Shown: piece by piece, positions 51,706 to 61,577 of the stretch | Numbering within the stretch: position 1 is the first letter of the stretch | Layout: every line of letters starts with the position of its first letter | Position numbers and translations under genes: made by a program | NCBI GenBank assembly: GCA_934457415.1 | Contig: CAKSHM010000005.1 | Location: 124,001 to 188,000, forward strand | From: an uncultured Eubacteriales bacterium | GTDB taxonomy: Bacteria; Bacillota; Clostridia; Oscillospirales; Acutalibacteraceae | Direction: 5' to 3' | Length of the DNA stretch: 64,000 nt | Notes under the pieces: model-generated | The model's database searches: none | Seen by the model: only the letters and a program-made list of their open reading frames with translations | Told to the model about the DNA's origin: nothing

Positions 51706-52446
51706 TTAATATTTTACCATTGAAAGCAATGTTTTTTTCTCCTCGCTGTTAGCGGTAGAGCTGAGCGATGCTGCAACGATGGGAATCCACTTATTTAAAT
51801 AATTCAAATCCGTTCCGATTTTTTTGCAATATAAATCGAGATATATTTTTGCAAGGTCTTCCCTGCCGTTTGCAATGAAAAGTATATAAGTTCTCGCCGC
51901 GTCCGCCGAAGCATTGCCAAGCGCCGCATGCGACCAATCAAGAAAATAGGGCTTATTATCCTTATCGGAAATAATAATATTAGTCGGATAGAAATCACCG
52001 TGGCAGACTTTGCTGTGTTCAGGCATATTGTTAAGCTTTGTATGTAAGTCAAATCTGACGGTGGCGGGAAGCTCTGTATTACAAATTCTGTAATTCATTT
52101 TATCCTTAAGCATACTGAGTCCCGGACAGGTCTTTAAACTCAGTTCCTTTTGAAGCTCAATAAAAAGGCTCATATAATCCTCAGTTTTTTCAGGTTCTGC
52201 TTTAATAAGCTGAGAAAGAGTTTTACCCGAAATAAATTCGGAAACTATTGTCCATTTTCCGTCAATGGAAGTAACCTCAAGAATTTTCGGAACATTAAGT
52301 CCCGCTTCTTCCATTCTGGATTGATTTAAAGCTTCATTTAAAACATCTGCTTTTGAATAACCGTCACAAAACACCTTAAGACAGCGGTCACCGTCGCGGT
52401 AAAGCGTTTTATTATTTCTTACAGCTATGATCCTATCAAGATTCAA
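51706..52446 (-). CDS. Aminoglycoside phosphotransferase-fold kinase
   Basis: A 246-residue protein of the APH/choline kinase fold. The catalytic loop is VCHGDFYPTNIIIS (~residue 142) followed by the metal-binding region YFLDWSHAALGN (~163). N-terminal lobe: CLKVFCDGYSKADVLNEA. The text fits the small TIGR02172-type group of unknown substrate; it is not evidence of drug resistance. GGAGG lies upstream. It is in the same direction as the hydrogenase genes, 75 bases before them. Confidence 0.78.
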   Translation of the reverse strand: MNLDRIIAVRNNKTLYRDGDRCLKVFCDGYSKADVLNEALNQSRMEEAGLNVPKILEVTSIDGKWTIVSEFISGKTLSQLIKAEPEKTEDYMSLFIELQKELSLKTCPGLSMLKDKMNYRICNTELPATVRFDLHTKLNNMPEHSKVCHGDFYPTNIIISDKDNKPYFLDWSHAALGNASADAARTYILFIANGREDLAKIYLDLYCKKIGTDLNYLNKWIPIVAASLSSTANSEEKKTLLSMVKY

Positions 52447-52605
52447 AGCTTATTCCTCCTTAATATTGCTGATATAATTTTATCAAAATTATCGGCATTT
52501 GTATATTGCATTTTTTTCATATAGGTATTGCCTAAAATTTCAATTCTGAAACGAAAAACATTCTTTTTTAAAAAGCCGTTTTACCCTGTTGGTTTTTGTT
52601 GGCTT

Positions 52606-53541
52606 TTATAATGAATTACCGATTATTTCGCGTTTTTTAAAAACTAATTTTTCAATAAACTTTTTATCAAGCGAAGACAGTGTATAATCTTTTTTGAAAA
52701 TCAGAATGTCCTTATAAACCTTTTTATTCAAATCGGAAATTATTTCTTTAATCGCATACCGTTTTTTTAACTCCTCGGGCAAAGGAGAAACCCACATAAA
52801 GGTATTAGCATTTGAAGATAACAGTTCAAACTGACTTGCTCTTTCAAAAACAAAAATTCTGTTTTTTGCATTCTCCGGCAATTCCTCTTTCTTAACCTCG
52901 GCAAAAGGAATTGAAGGAACATAAGGATCGGCATGAGAAATTTCAGTAAGGGACTTCAAATCGTCCGCACTTATTTTTTCCTTTTTCAAGAGCGGCGAAT
53001 TCAAGCTGACTGCAATTCTGTATCTGAATTTGCAGACAAGCTCACTGTTAAGGTTTTTTTCATCAAAAAGTGATTTATAGTATTTATCATAAATTTCGGC
53101 ATATCTGATTATTCCGAGTTTATAGTTTTCCTGCAAAATATTTTTAAGCGTTCTCATGGAATTGGTTTCTCGGTAAATTGCCTCGGAATTTTCTTCCCTG
53201 CTTAATTCTTTGGAAAATTCGGTGAAAGCCGAGGAAATATAGCTGGCTCTCGGACCGGACAATGAAAAGTGAAGCTTTTGCGCATCCTTATCCTTAAACA
53301 TATTTTCTACGGTATCAACATTTTCAAGTATCGTTTTTGCGTATTTTATAAATATTTCTCCGTCATCCGTAAGTGTCATTCCCTTGGCACTTCTGTCAAA
53401 CAAAACAACGCCCAAGCTCGCTTCAAGCTCTTTGATAGCTCGGCTAAGAGCGGACTGCCCTACATAAAGACGCCGTGCCGCTTCATTGATGGAATGAGTC
53501 TGAGCAACACAAACCGCATATTTCATCTGCAACAGATTCAA
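52606..53541 (-). CDS. LysR-family transcriptional regulator
   Basis: A 311-residue regulator with an N-terminal winged helix-turn-helix (SINEAARRLYVGQSALSRAI, residues ~17-36) followed by FDRSAKGMTLTDDGE and a C-terminal effector-binding domain. TTG 53541 is preferred: GGCGAGG lies six bases upstream, and an upstream promoter places the ATG at 53568 near the transcript start. The target is unknown; the neighbouring putP gene, same direction upstream, is a candidate by position only. Confidence 0.85.
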   Translation of the reverse strand: MNLLQMKYAVCVAQTHSINEAARRLYVGQSALSRAIKELEASLGVVLFDRSAKGMTLTDDGEIFIKYAKTILENVDTVENMFKDKDAQKLHFSLSGPRASYISSAFTEFSKELSREENSEAIYRETNSMRTLKNILQENYKLGIIRYAEIYDKYYKSLFDEKNLNSELVCKFRYRIAVSLNSPLLKKEKISADDLKSLTEISHADPYVPSIPFAEVKKEELPENAKNRIFVFERASQFELLSSNANTFMWVSPLPEELKKRYAIKEIISDLNKKVYKDILIFKKDYTLSSLDKKFIEKLVFKKREIIGNSL

Positions 53542-53570
53542 AATAATCCTCGCCCATCCTTTCCTCATAT

Positions 53571-53599
53571 ATAATAATATTTTACCACAATAAATGCAA
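53571..53599 (-). promoter_or_regulatory. Promoter candidate of the LysR gene
   Basis: On the minus strand TTGCAT (53594-53599), 17 bases, TATTAT (53571-53576). It fits a short leader to TTG 53541. Confidence 0.4.
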
Positions 53600-53636
53600 A
53601 AAGTAAAACAACTTTATGCCGAATTATTAAATATTT

Positions 53637-53668
53637 TTAAAAAAACCGTCCGTTTTAAAAACGGACGG
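53637..53668 (-). terminator. Terminator after putP
   Basis: CCGTCCGTTTT pairs with AAAACGGACGG and, on the minus strand, is followed by a T run. Confidence 0.88.
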
Positions 53669-53680
53669 CAGATAAAACCA

Positions 53681-55222
53681 TTATTCTTTAACGGAAACCT
53701 TGATTTCATCAAAAATATCGGTGATTTCCTCTTCGGGTTTGGATGTAAGCATACTTACAATCAGTATAAACAGACAACTTATTATAAACCCCGGCAAAAG
53801 CTCATAAATTTCAAATATTCCGCCGAGCTTGGAAATCAGGAATTTCCAGATAAATACCATAGCTCCACCGCTGAGCATTCCTGCGAGCGCGCCCCACTTT
53901 GTTGTTCTTTTGAAGAACAGCGAGAAAAGCATAATAGGACCGAATGCGGCGCCGAAACCGGCCCATGCAAAGGATACTATTCGGAAAACAGATCCGTTTG
54001 GGTTAAGGGCAAGCAAAACCGCTATTACCGAAATCGCAATAACACTCAGTCTTGCTATAACCATTTCCTTTTTCTCCGAAAGCTTAACTTTAAAGGTGTT
54101 TACAAGTATATCCTTTGTTACGCTTGATGAAGCCGCAATAAGCTGTGAATCGGCGGTAGACATGGTGGACGCAAGGATTCCCGAAATGAATATACCTGCA
54201 ACAAATGCCGGAATATATCCACGCGTTGATAAAAATCTTGATATATCAACTATTATGGATTCTGCCGCAGACGCGTCGGCATATTCTTTTACTATACCTG
54301 CATTTACAAGCGATAACCCCGCAACGCCTATTAAAACGGCAATACCGAGCGAAAATACAACCCAAACAGAAGCTATTCTTCTTGAGGTCTTTAATTTCTT
54401 CGGGTCATCGATAGCCATAAATCTTAAAAGAATATGAGGCATTCCGAAATATCCCAAGCCCCATGCAAGAGTCGTTATAACGGAAAATCCTCCGAAACTG
54501 CCTGATTTTCCCGCCGCAACATCAAAGCCTTTAAATAAATCAAAATAACCGGTCATATTTTTCGCGGTATCAAATATCTTATCAAATCCGCCTATTATTC
54601 CCTCGCTTAACCCGAGAACAACAAACAAGGCTATTGTCATAACTATGCTCTGAATAAGATCGGTAATCGAAGCGGCAAGAAATCCGCCGAGAGTACAATA
54701 ACCGACTATTACAATTGCGCTTAAAATCATAGCGGTTTTATAATTCATTCCGAACATGCTTGAAAAAAGCTTTCCGCATGCGGAAAATCCCGAAGCGGTA
54801 TAAGGTACAAAGAAAATTATAATAACAACAGCTGCAATCAGCGAAAGCATACATTTTTTATCATTGAATCTTTTTGAGAAAAATTCAGGAATAGTGACAG
54901 CGTCAATTCTTTCTGAATATTTTCTTAAACGCTTTGCTACAAACAGCCAGTTAAGGTAAGTTCCTATTGAAAGTCCTATTGCGGTCCATGTTGCCTCTGC
55001 AAGTCCGCACATAAGCGTAAGTCCCGGAATACCCATAAGCAGATAAGCGCTCATATCGGACGCCTCCGCACTCATTGCGGTAACTAAAGGACCGAGCTTT
55101 CTTCCGCCGAGATAAAAATCGGTGGAATTTTTATTTTTCTTTGAATAATACGCACCTACCAAAAGCATTCCGACCAAATAGAGAACGATTGCTATAAGTG
55201 TGCATATATCAGCCGAATTCAT
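53681..55222 (-). CDS. putP: Sodium/proline symporter PutP
   Basis: A 513-residue sodium:solute symporter with about thirteen helices. It shows STDFYLGGRKLGPLVTAMSAEASDMSAYLLMG-type text (residues ~33-63), the Na-binding region and GILASTMSTADSQLIAASSSV (~345), both standard in PutP. It imports proline with Na+. The last ~20 residues are acidic and cytoplasmic. It has its own promoter and terminator. Confidence 0.93.
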   Translation of the reverse strand: MNSADICTLIAIVLYLVGMLLVGAYYSKKNKNSTDFYLGGRKLGPLVTAMSAEASDMSAYLLMGIPGLTLMCGLAEATWTAIGLSIGTYLNWLFVAKRLRKYSERIDAVTIPEFFSKRFNDKKCMLSLIAAVVIIIFFVPYTASGFSACGKLFSSMFGMNYKTAMILSAIVIVGYCTLGGFLAASITDLIQSIVMTIALFVVLGLSEGIIGGFDKIFDTAKNMTGYFDLFKGFDVAAGKSGSFGGFSVITTLAWGLGYFGMPHILLRFMAIDDPKKLKTSRRIASVWVVFSLGIAVLIGVAGLSLVNAGIVKEYADASAAESIIVDISRFLSTRGYIPAFVAGIFISGILASTMSTADSQLIAASSSVTKDILVNTFKVKLSEKKEMVIARLSVIAISVIAVLLALNPNGSVFRIVSFAWAGFGAAFGPIMLFSLFFKRTTKWGALAGMLSGGAMVFIWKFLISKLGGIFEIYELLPGFIISCLFILIVSMLTSKPEEEITDIFDEIKVSVKE

Positions 55223-55255
55223 AACAAACCCCCATACAACAAATAATTTATTGCT

Positions 55256-55284
55256 ATTCTAACACATTTCGGGCTTTTTTGCAA
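55256..55284 (-). promoter_or_regulatory. Sigma-A promoter of putP
   Basis: On the minus strand TTGCAA (55279-55284), 17 bases, TAGAAT (55256-55261), ~34 bases before the putP start. Confidence 0.6.
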
Positions 55285-55285
55285 G

Positions 55286-55320
55286 AAAAAAATAAGTGTG
55301 ACAGCAACATTCTGTCACAC
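55286..55320 (-). terminator. Terminator after radA
   Basis: GTGTGACAG pairs with CTGTCACAC around a seven-base loop; on the minus strand TTATTTTTTT follows. It overlaps the radA stop codon. Confidence 0.85.
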
Positions 55321-56688
55321 TATGTAGCTTATTGCATCTTTAAGATTTCTTACGGGTATAATTTCTATATTTTTTGGTTTATAATCGATAAGAGATCTCA
55401 TACAGCTTTTTGGAAAGATACATTTGTTAAAGCCGAGTCTTGCCGCCTCGTTTATTCTCGCTTTAATTCTCGGAACACTTCTTATTTCACCCGAAAGTCC
55501 GACCTCACCGAAACAGACGGTATGTTCGTCGACAGGTATATCTCTAAGTCCCGAAACAAGCGACATACAAACAGCCAAATCCGCAGCAGGCTCATCAATC
55601 CGCATTCCGCCGACAATATTAAGATATGTGTCAAAATTTGAAAAATAAAGGCCCAATCTTTTTTCAAGAACCGCAAGCAATAGATTAAGCCTGTTATAAT
55701 CGAAACCTGTGGACATTCTTCGCGGATTACCGAAGCCTGTTGAGGTTACAAGTCCCTGAACTTCGGCTAAAATCGGTCTTGTACCCTCCATTACACAGGT
55801 TATACAACCTCCCGAAACACTTGAAATTCTTCCGGAAAGCATCATAGCCGACGGGTTTTCAACAACGCAAAGTCCCGATTGAGTCATTTCAAAAACGCCG
55901 ATCTCATTGGTTGAACCGAAACGGTTTTTAACTGCCCTTAAAATTCTGTATGACTGATTTCTTTCTCCCTCAAAATAAAGAACAGTATCTACTATATGCT
56001 CTAACACCTTAGGACCCGCTATATCTCCGCCTTTATTCACATGGCCGACAATAAATATCGGTATATCAAGACTCTTGCCGGTTTTTAAAAGGAGATTAGC
56101 TGATTCTCTTACCTGAACTATACTTCCCGCACTCGATGTAAGCTCGGGAATCTGCATAGTCTGAATAGAGTCTATCATAACAATATCGGGTCTCATTTGA
56201 TTTATATATTCGCAAACGGTCTGAGTATCGGTCTGAGAAATAACGGTGGTATTGTCCCCTTTTACACCGAGCCTGTCCGCTCTTATTTTTATCTGCACGG
56301 GAGATTCTTCGCCCGAAACATAAAGAATGTTTTTATCGTCCTTAAAGGAATTGCAGACCTGTAAAAGAATCGTTGATTTTCCTATTCCCGGGTCTCCGCT
56401 TAAAAGAATTACCGAACCCTTTACTATTCCGCCGCCTAAAACCCTGTCAAGCTCGCTTATCCCCGTTACAAAACGCGGCTCGTTTTCAGCATCTATTTGC
56501 GAAAGCGAGCTGCCCTTTTCAAGCTTATATGAGCTGACGGCAGAGCTTGCGGCAGAAGCCTTTTTAGCTGTGCTTAAATGCTCCTCCATTGTGTTCCAAG
56601 CTCCGCAGCCGCCGCATTGACCCGTCCATTTTGCACTTTCATAACCGCATTCATTACAAATAAAGACACTTTTTGTTTTAGCCGGCAA
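55315..56688 (-). CDS. radA: DNA repair protein RadA
   Basis: A 457-residue RecA-like branch-migration helicase. It has an N-terminal zinc finger CNECGYESAKWTGQCGGCGAW (Cys at ~11, 14, 25, 28), Walker A GDPGIGKST (~97), the RadA-specific KNRFGSTNE (~257) and a C-terminal Lon-like domain (DLAVCMSLVSG). It follows the CwlD-like gene by three bases. In Bacillus radA is downstream of the ctsR-mcsA-mcsB-clpC group, as here. Confidence 0.96.
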   Translation of the reverse strand: MPAKTKSVFICNECGYESAKWTGQCGGCGAWNTMEEHLSTAKKASAASSAVSSYKLEKGSSLSQIDAENEPRFVTGISELDRVLGGGIVKGSVILLSGDPGIGKSTILLQVCNSFKDDKNILYVSGEESPVQIKIRADRLGVKGDNTTVISQTDTQTVCEYINQMRPDIVMIDSIQTMQIPELTSSAGSIVQVRESANLLLKTGKSLDIPIFIVGHVNKGGDIAGPKVLEHIVDTVLYFEGERNQSYRILRAVKNRFGSTNEIGVFEMTQSGLCVVENPSAMMLSGRISSVSGGCITCVMEGTRPILAEVQGLVTSTGFGNPRRMSTGFDYNRLNLLLAVLEKRLGLYFSNFDTYLNIVGGMRIDEPAADLAVCMSLVSGLRDIPVDEHTVCFGEVGLSGEIRSVPRIKARINEAARLGFNKCIFPKSCMRSLIDYKPKNIEIIPVRNLKDAISYIV

Positions 56689-56691
56689 TTT

Positions 56692-57405
56692 TTATCGTCC
56701 TTTCATTTCTGAATAATATTTCTCTGTTCCGCAGAATATTGCAAAAGCAAGTTTAGACTGATACTCTTCCGTTTTAAGCATTTTAAGCTCATTTAAATTG
56801 CTTATAAATCCGCATTCGATAATAACGGCGGGAACCTTGGCATTATAAAGCAGATAGGTTGATTTTGTCCCCTTTTTAATTACTCTGCTGTTATCATTTT
56901 GAATTAAATCCTTAATTGATTTTTGAATACAGGTGCCCAGCACCTTTGCCTCTTCAAAATCAGGCGCATAAAACACCTGAGCGCCGGAAGCTTTAGTTGA
57001 AGTGAATTTATTAAGATGAATGCTTAAAAATATCGAATCGGGATTTTCTTTCATCAGTGAAAGTCTGTTTTCAAGGTCACCCTTTTTACTGTATTTTCCG
57101 GAATTCGGATTATCCGTATCAACATCCTCTGTTCTTGTCATAACAACTCTGAAGCCGTTAAACTCAAAAATATCTCTAAGCTTTAAAGCAATCATAAGAT
57201 TTATATTTTTTTCAACTGTTCCGTCCTCGGCTACAGCTCCCCCGTCATACCCTCCGTGCCCGCTGTCTATAACAACGGTTTTAATGTCCGCGTTTTTTGC
57301 CGAAGTTTTTTTATAAAATCTGCCGCTGAGAGAACCGAACACCGCAAGAATTCCGGAAATCGCCAAAAAAGACAAGGATAATATAATTCTTTTTTTAAGT
57401 TTCAT
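56692..57405 (-). CDS. cwlD: N-acetylmuramoyl-L-alanine amidase, CwlD-like
   Basis: A 237-residue Amidase_3 enzyme with an N-terminal membrane anchor (residues ~5-28) and zinc-site text VIDSGHGGYDGGAV (His, ~49), SIHLNKF (~128) and the catalytic Glu in VIIECGFISN (~200). Length and single anchor match CwlD, which makes muramic lactam in the spore cortex for germination. A vegetative cell-separation role cannot be excluded. It lies between clpC and radA, not in a known cwlD context. CATATATT ~50 bases upstream resembles a sporulation -10. Confidence 0.78.
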   Translation of the reverse strand: MKLKKRIILSLSFLAISGILAVFGSLSGRFYKKTSAKNADIKTVVIDSGHGGYDGGAVAEDGTVEKNINLMIALKLRDIFEFNGFRVVMTRTEDVDTDNPNSGKYSKKGDLENRLSLMKENPDSIFLSIHLNKFTSTKASGAQVFYAPDFEEAKVLGTCIQKSIKDLIQNDNSRVIKKGTKSTYLLYNAKVPAVIIECGFISNLNELKMLKTEEYQSKLAFAIFCGTEKYYSEMKGR

Positions 57406-57504
57406 CTTATCACCTCAGAAAACACATCTTTAAAATATATGTTTTCAGGTGAAATTAAATACTTATTTATTATTTTATTATATTTTATCTTTTAAGTCAA
57501 TACG

Positions 57505-57541
57505 AAAAAGCCCTGACGCCTTATTTTAAGACATCAGGGCA
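57505..57541 (-). terminator. Terminator of the ctsR-mcsA-mcsB-clpC operon
   Basis: GCCCTGATGTCTTA pairs with TAAGGCGTCAGGGC (few mismatches) and is followed on the minus strand by TTTTT. It lies right after clpC and separates it from the cwlD-radA pair. Confidence 0.85.
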
Positions 57542-57548
57542 AAAGCGA

Positions 57549-60008
57549 TTATTCTTTTTCGAAAACATATTCCTGAGTTTCTTTATTTAAACGGCATTTT
57601 ATTTTGTCGCCGTTTTTTATACTTCTGTCAAGAATTTTTTCACTTAAAGCGTCCTCTATATCCGTCTGAATAGTTCTGCGAAGAGGTCTTGCACCGTAAA
57701 TATCGTCAAATCCTTTTTCGCTTATTTTATCAACAACTTCATCATCAAATGAAACGGTGATATTAAGATCCTCAAGCCGTTTTGAGAGATTATTGAGCAT
57801 ATTCTTTGCAATTTGCTTAATCTCTTCCTTTGTAAGCTTGTTGAAGACGATTATATCGTCGACACGGTTTAAAAATTCAGGTCTGAATGTATTTTTAAGC
57901 TCTGCAAGAACCGTTTCTTTGATGTTCTTGTTTTCCTCGCCGTTCGCAAAATCACCGAAGCCGAAGCTTAATTTCTTTTCGGTTATAAGTCTTGCCCCGA
58001 TATTTGAGGTCATTATTATAACCGTATTTTTAAAATCAACCTTTCTGCCCTGCGAATCGGTAAGAATACCGTCATCAAGAATTTGGAGAAGCATATTGAA
58101 AACATCAGGATGTGCTTTTTCAATTTCATCAAATAAAACTACTGAATACGGATGTCTGCGGACCTGCTCGGTCAACTGACCGCCTTCCTCGAAGCCGACA
58201 TATCCTGGGGGCGAACCTACAAGTCTTGAAACCGTATGCTTTTCCATATATTCTGACATATCAAGTCTTATCATAAGATTTTCACTGCCGAACATTGATT
58301 CCGCAAGCGCCTTGCAGAGTTCTGTTTTGCCGACGCCCGTAGGACCTAAGAAAATAAATGAGCCAATGGGTCTCTTGGGGTCTTTAAGACCGACTCTGCC
58401 TCTCCTTATTGCTCTTGCCACGGCACTTACTGCCTGTTCCTGACCTATGATTCTCTTATGAAGCTCTTCTTCAAGCCTTAAGAGCCGCTCGGATTCTTCC
58501 TCGGTCATCTGAGAAACAGGTATACCCGTCCAAGAAGAAAGAATTTCGGCAATACTTTCGGGAGTAACGGTACCGTAGGTACCTTCTTTGCAGGCGCTCT
58601 TTTTAAGACTCTCTCTTTTTTCTTCAAGAGATTTGATTTCGTCTCTTAAATGAGCGGCGGTTTCGAAATCCTGCGAGTCAACGGCAGAATCCTTTTTTGC
58701 CGAAAGCTCTTCGATTTTAGCATTCAGTTCTTTAAGCTCAGGGGTTGCCGTTGAGCTTCCTATTCTTACTTTTGAAGCCGCTTCATCTATAAGGTCAATT
58801 GCTTTATCCGGAAGATATCTGTCATTGATATATCTTGCCGAAAGCTTAACGGCGGCATCTACCGCATCATCGGTTATTTCTACCTTATGATGCTTTTCGA
58901 ACATTCCCTTAATTCCTTTTAAAATGAGTATAGCATCCTCAACCGACGGTTCTCCGACGGTTACAGGCTGAAATCTTCGCTCCAAAGCAGCGTCCTTTTC
59001 AATGTTCTTTCTGTATTCGGTAATTGTTGTAGCGCCTATAAGCTGAAAATCACCGCGCGCAAGCATAGGCTTCAAGATATTTGCGGCATCAGTCGAGCCT
59101 TCGGCAGAGCCTGCGCCGACAAGGGTGTGAACCTCATCTATAAAGAGTATAATATCATTTGATTTTGAAACTTCGTCTATTACAGACTTAATTCTTTCCT
59201 CAAAATCACCCCTGTATTTGGCTCCTGCAACCATTCCCGTAAGGTCAAGAGAAATAACGCGTTTATTTTGCAGAATATCCGGAACATCGCCTGAAATTAT
59301 CCTTTCGGCAAGTCCCTCGACAATCGCGGTTTTTCCTACTCCCGGTTCACCTATAAGGCAGGGATTGTTTTTAGTCCTTCTGCAAAGAATTTGAATTACT
59401 CTTTCTATTTCCTTTTGTCTTCCGATTACAGGATCGAGCTTGCCCTCCTTTGCAGCTTTAGTCAGATCCCTGCCGTATTTTTCGACGGCGCTGTTCTTAT
59501 TTGAGCCCTGCTCGTTCGAATTAGAAGAATCGGAAGAAAAGCCGTTCTTTTGATTGAAGCTGTCGATATCAATATCGGCGGCTTTTAATGCTTTTGTGCA
59601 TAACTCGGTCACATCAACTCCAAGCCCTGTTATAAACTTTACAGCAAAGCTGTCCTCTTCACCGAGTATTGCAAGCAAAAGATGTTCGGTACCTATAAGC
59701 CTTTTACCTAAATTTTCAGCTCCGCTCCTTGCAACGTCGAGAATAACTCTTGTCCGAGGTGTAAAATAGTCGACCGAAAGCCTTGTCGGAGTTCCTCTTC
59801 CTATATTTGCGACTATCATTTCCTCTATTTTTTCTTCCGTTATTCCGCAGTCGTTAAGAACTGTTCCCGCAATTCCGCCGGATCTCAGTAATCCCAACAA
59901 CAAATGCTCGCTGCCTACATAGGTATGTCCGAAAAGCTCGGCTGCATTTATAGCCTGATTTAACGCAAGGTTTGCTTTATCAGTAAATCCGTTAAAATTG
60001 TATTTCAT
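57549..60008 (-). CDS. clpC: ATP-dependent Clp protease ATPase subunit ClpC
   Basis: An 819-residue Hsp100 unfoldase. Two N-terminal repeats (HTYVGSEHLLLGLLR, LIGTEHLLLAILGEE) dock McsB and arginine-phosphorylated substrates. AAA1 has GEPGVGKTA (~residue 217), a middle UVR coiled coil follows, and AAA2 has GPTGVGKTE (~549). It feeds ClpP, which is not in the window. Last gene of the CtsR operon. Confidence 0.97.
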   Translation of the reverse strand: MKYNFNGFTDKANLALNQAINAAELFGHTYVGSEHLLLGLLRSGGIAGTVLNDCGITEEKIEEMIVANIGRGTPTRLSVDYFTPRTRVILDVARSGAENLGKRLIGTEHLLLAILGEEDSFAVKFITGLGVDVTELCTKALKAADIDIDSFNQKNGFSSDSSNSNEQGSNKNSAVEKYGRDLTKAAKEGKLDPVIGRQKEIERVIQILCRRTKNNPCLIGEPGVGKTAIVEGLAERIISGDVPDILQNKRVISLDLTGMVAGAKYRGDFEERIKSVIDEVSKSNDIILFIDEVHTLVGAGSAEGSTDAANILKPMLARGDFQLIGATTITEYRKNIEKDAALERRFQPVTVGEPSVEDAILILKGIKGMFEKHHKVEITDDAVDAAVKLSARYINDRYLPDKAIDLIDEAASKVRIGSSTATPELKELNAKIEELSAKKDSAVDSQDFETAAHLRDEIKSLEEKRESLKKSACKEGTYGTVTPESIAEILSSWTGIPVSQMTEEESERLLRLEEELHKRIIGQEQAVSAVARAIRRGRVGLKDPKRPIGSFIFLGPTGVGKTELCKALAESMFGSENLMIRLDMSEYMEKHTVSRLVGSPPGYVGFEEGGQLTEQVRRHPYSVVLFDEIEKAHPDVFNMLLQILDDGILTDSQGRKVDFKNTVIIMTSNIGARLITEKKLSFGFGDFANGEENKNIKETVLAELKNTFRPEFLNRVDDIIVFNKLTKEEIKQIAKNMLNNLSKRLEDLNITVSFDDEVVDKISEKGFDDIYGARPLRRTIQTDIEDALSEKILDRSIKNGDKIKCRLNKETQEYVFEKE

Positions 60009-60055
60009 ATAAATTAACTCCCTTCATACGGCGGAATTTCCGCCTACAGCAGTTT

Positions 60056-61069
60056 TTAAATATCTTTAATTCTTTCTCTTATAAGTTCCGCTCTTTTTTC
60101 ATCACGCTCCTTTGAGCTTAAGTTTCCGTATTTGCACATAATTGTATAAGGTTGATTTTCAAATAAAATTGAAGTTAAAAGTTCGTTTTTTACATTGATT
60201 TCCCCTGTGCTGACTCCTACCTTTATTTCGCTGATCAGCTTAATCAGCTCAGAACTGCTGAGAATTCTTGCGCTTTTTAAAATCGCCAATGCGCGGTTTG
60301 AAATATCCGCAATTTTGATTTTGTCGGCAGATTTTCTTTCTTCTCTTTCCTTTTCTATCAATTGATTTGCAATTATTTTAAGATTGTCAATAGCGTTCTT
60401 TTCGCTTATTCCCAAGGTCACTTCATTAGATATCTGATAAAGCGATGCCTCGGCCTTTGTTCCTTCGCCGTACATTCCTCTTACTGTAAATCCGATCTTG
60501 CTTATTGAATCGGAAATTGCGCCTAACTCCTTTGAGGCTTCAAGGAAAGGCAGATGAAGCATAACAGAAGCACGCAGTCCGGTGCCTAAATTTGTCGGAC
60601 ATTCGGTTAAAAACCCTAAATCCTTATCAAAGGCAATGTCAAGGCTTGAACAAAGCAAAGAATCGATACTGTCCGCAATATTATAAGCGTCTTCGAGATT
60701 AAGACCCGGGTATATAACCTGAATTCTGATATGATCCTCCTCGCAAAGCATAATGCTGATACTTTCGTCCTCGGATATAATTATTGCCTTATCATTGCAA
60801 TCAGATACAAATTCCGGACTTAAAATATGCCTTTCAACCATTGAATATCTTTCATTCTCAGGTATGTTGCGCATTTCGATATATTTAAGACTTTTTGAAA
60901 ACGGTGTATTACTGTCCTCGATAGCACTTTTTACACAAGAGTTTACTTTTTTTATTCCTTCGGCGGAAAGTCTTGACGGAAAAGGAATTCCGTTTAAATT
61001 TCTGGCAAGTCTTATTCTCGTGCTTACGGCAATATCATCACAGACGGCAGGTTTGTTATACCAGCTCAT
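60056..61069 (-). CDS. mcsB: Protein-arginine kinase McsB
   Basis: A 337-residue member of the phosphagen kinase fold. It shows STRIRLARNLNGIPFP (~residue 15), EDHIRIQVI (~115) and LTECPTNLGTGLRASVMLHLP-type text (~158-175), the McsB signature. It phosphorylates arginines to mark proteins, including CtsR, for ClpCP. Its start overlaps the mcsA stop by four bases. Confidence 0.96.
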   Translation of the reverse strand: MSWYNKPAVCDDIAVSTRIRLARNLNGIPFPSRLSAEGIKKVNSCVKSAIEDSNTPFSKSLKYIEMRNIPENERYSMVERHILSPEFVSDCNDKAIIISEDESISIMLCEEDHIRIQVIYPGLNLEDAYNIADSIDSLLCSSLDIAFDKDLGFLTECPTNLGTGLRASVMLHLPFLEASKELGAISDSISKIGFTVRGMYGEGTKAEASLYQISNEVTLGISEKNAIDNLKIIANQLIEKEREERKSADKIKIADISNRALAILKSARILSSSELIKLISEIKVGVSTGEINVKNELLTSILFENQPYTIMCKYGNLSSKERDEKRAELIRERIKDI

Positions 61070-61560
61070 TTCTTTTCCTCCTCAAGCTTTTTGATTTCAT
61101 CTCTGACCTTTGCCGCTTCTTCGAATTTTTCATCCCTGATTAAGCCGGCCAGACGGATTTTTAATGATTCGACGGTTTCTTTTTCGTTTTTTATAACAAG
61201 CGGTGCCTTATTCGGAATTTTACCGGAATGCTTTGTGCTTCCGTGTACCCTTTTTAAATACGGAATAAGCTCATTATAAAATGTTTTATAGCATTCGGGG
61301 CAGCCTACTTTTCCGCTTTCTGCTATATCGGAAAAAGAAATTCCGCAGCATTTGCAGCGCTTTTCGGAAACGGAGTGATTTATATTCAGTGCGTCCCCGA
61401 ACATTGAAGAAAGCATATCCGTAAGACTGTCGCTTTCAAAAGCTTCGAAGCCTTCTTTCGCAGCGCATGAGGAACAAAGGTATTTTTCGGTTACAATTCC
61501 GTTTACTATTGAATGTATATGCGTGGTCGCATTATTTTTTCCGCATTTTTCACAAAGCAT
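61066..61560 (-). CDS. mcsA: McsA, activator of McsB
   Basis: A 164-residue protein with four Cys-x2-Cys zinc motifs (CEKCGKN, CSSCAAK, CKCCGIS, CPECYKT) and a C-terminal UVR motif (LAGLIRDEKFEEAAKVRDEI). It activates McsB kinase in the heat-shock regulon. The start at 61560 follows GAAGGA; the frame is open six codons more, to the end of ctsR. Confidence 0.94.
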   Translation of the reverse strand: MLCEKCGKNNATTHIHSIVNGIVTEKYLCSSCAAKEGFEAFESDSLTDMLSSMFGDALNINHSVSEKRCKCCGISFSDIAESGKVGCPECYKTFYNELIPYLKRVHGSTKHSGKIPNKAPLVIKNEKETVESLKIRLAGLIRDEKFEEAAKVRDEIKKLEEEKK

Positions 61561-61577
61561 AAATTTTCCTTCTTTCA

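Noticed and set aside
51706..52446. Aminoglycoside resistance gene
   Set aside because: Only the general kinase fold is seen; the text fits a housekeeping-type small group without known drug substrate.
15197..55320. Shared ACAGCAAC in the terminators at 15197, 28372 and 55301 as a dispersed element
   Set aside because: Only eight bases are shared and the surroundings differ; likely coincidence in short GC stems.
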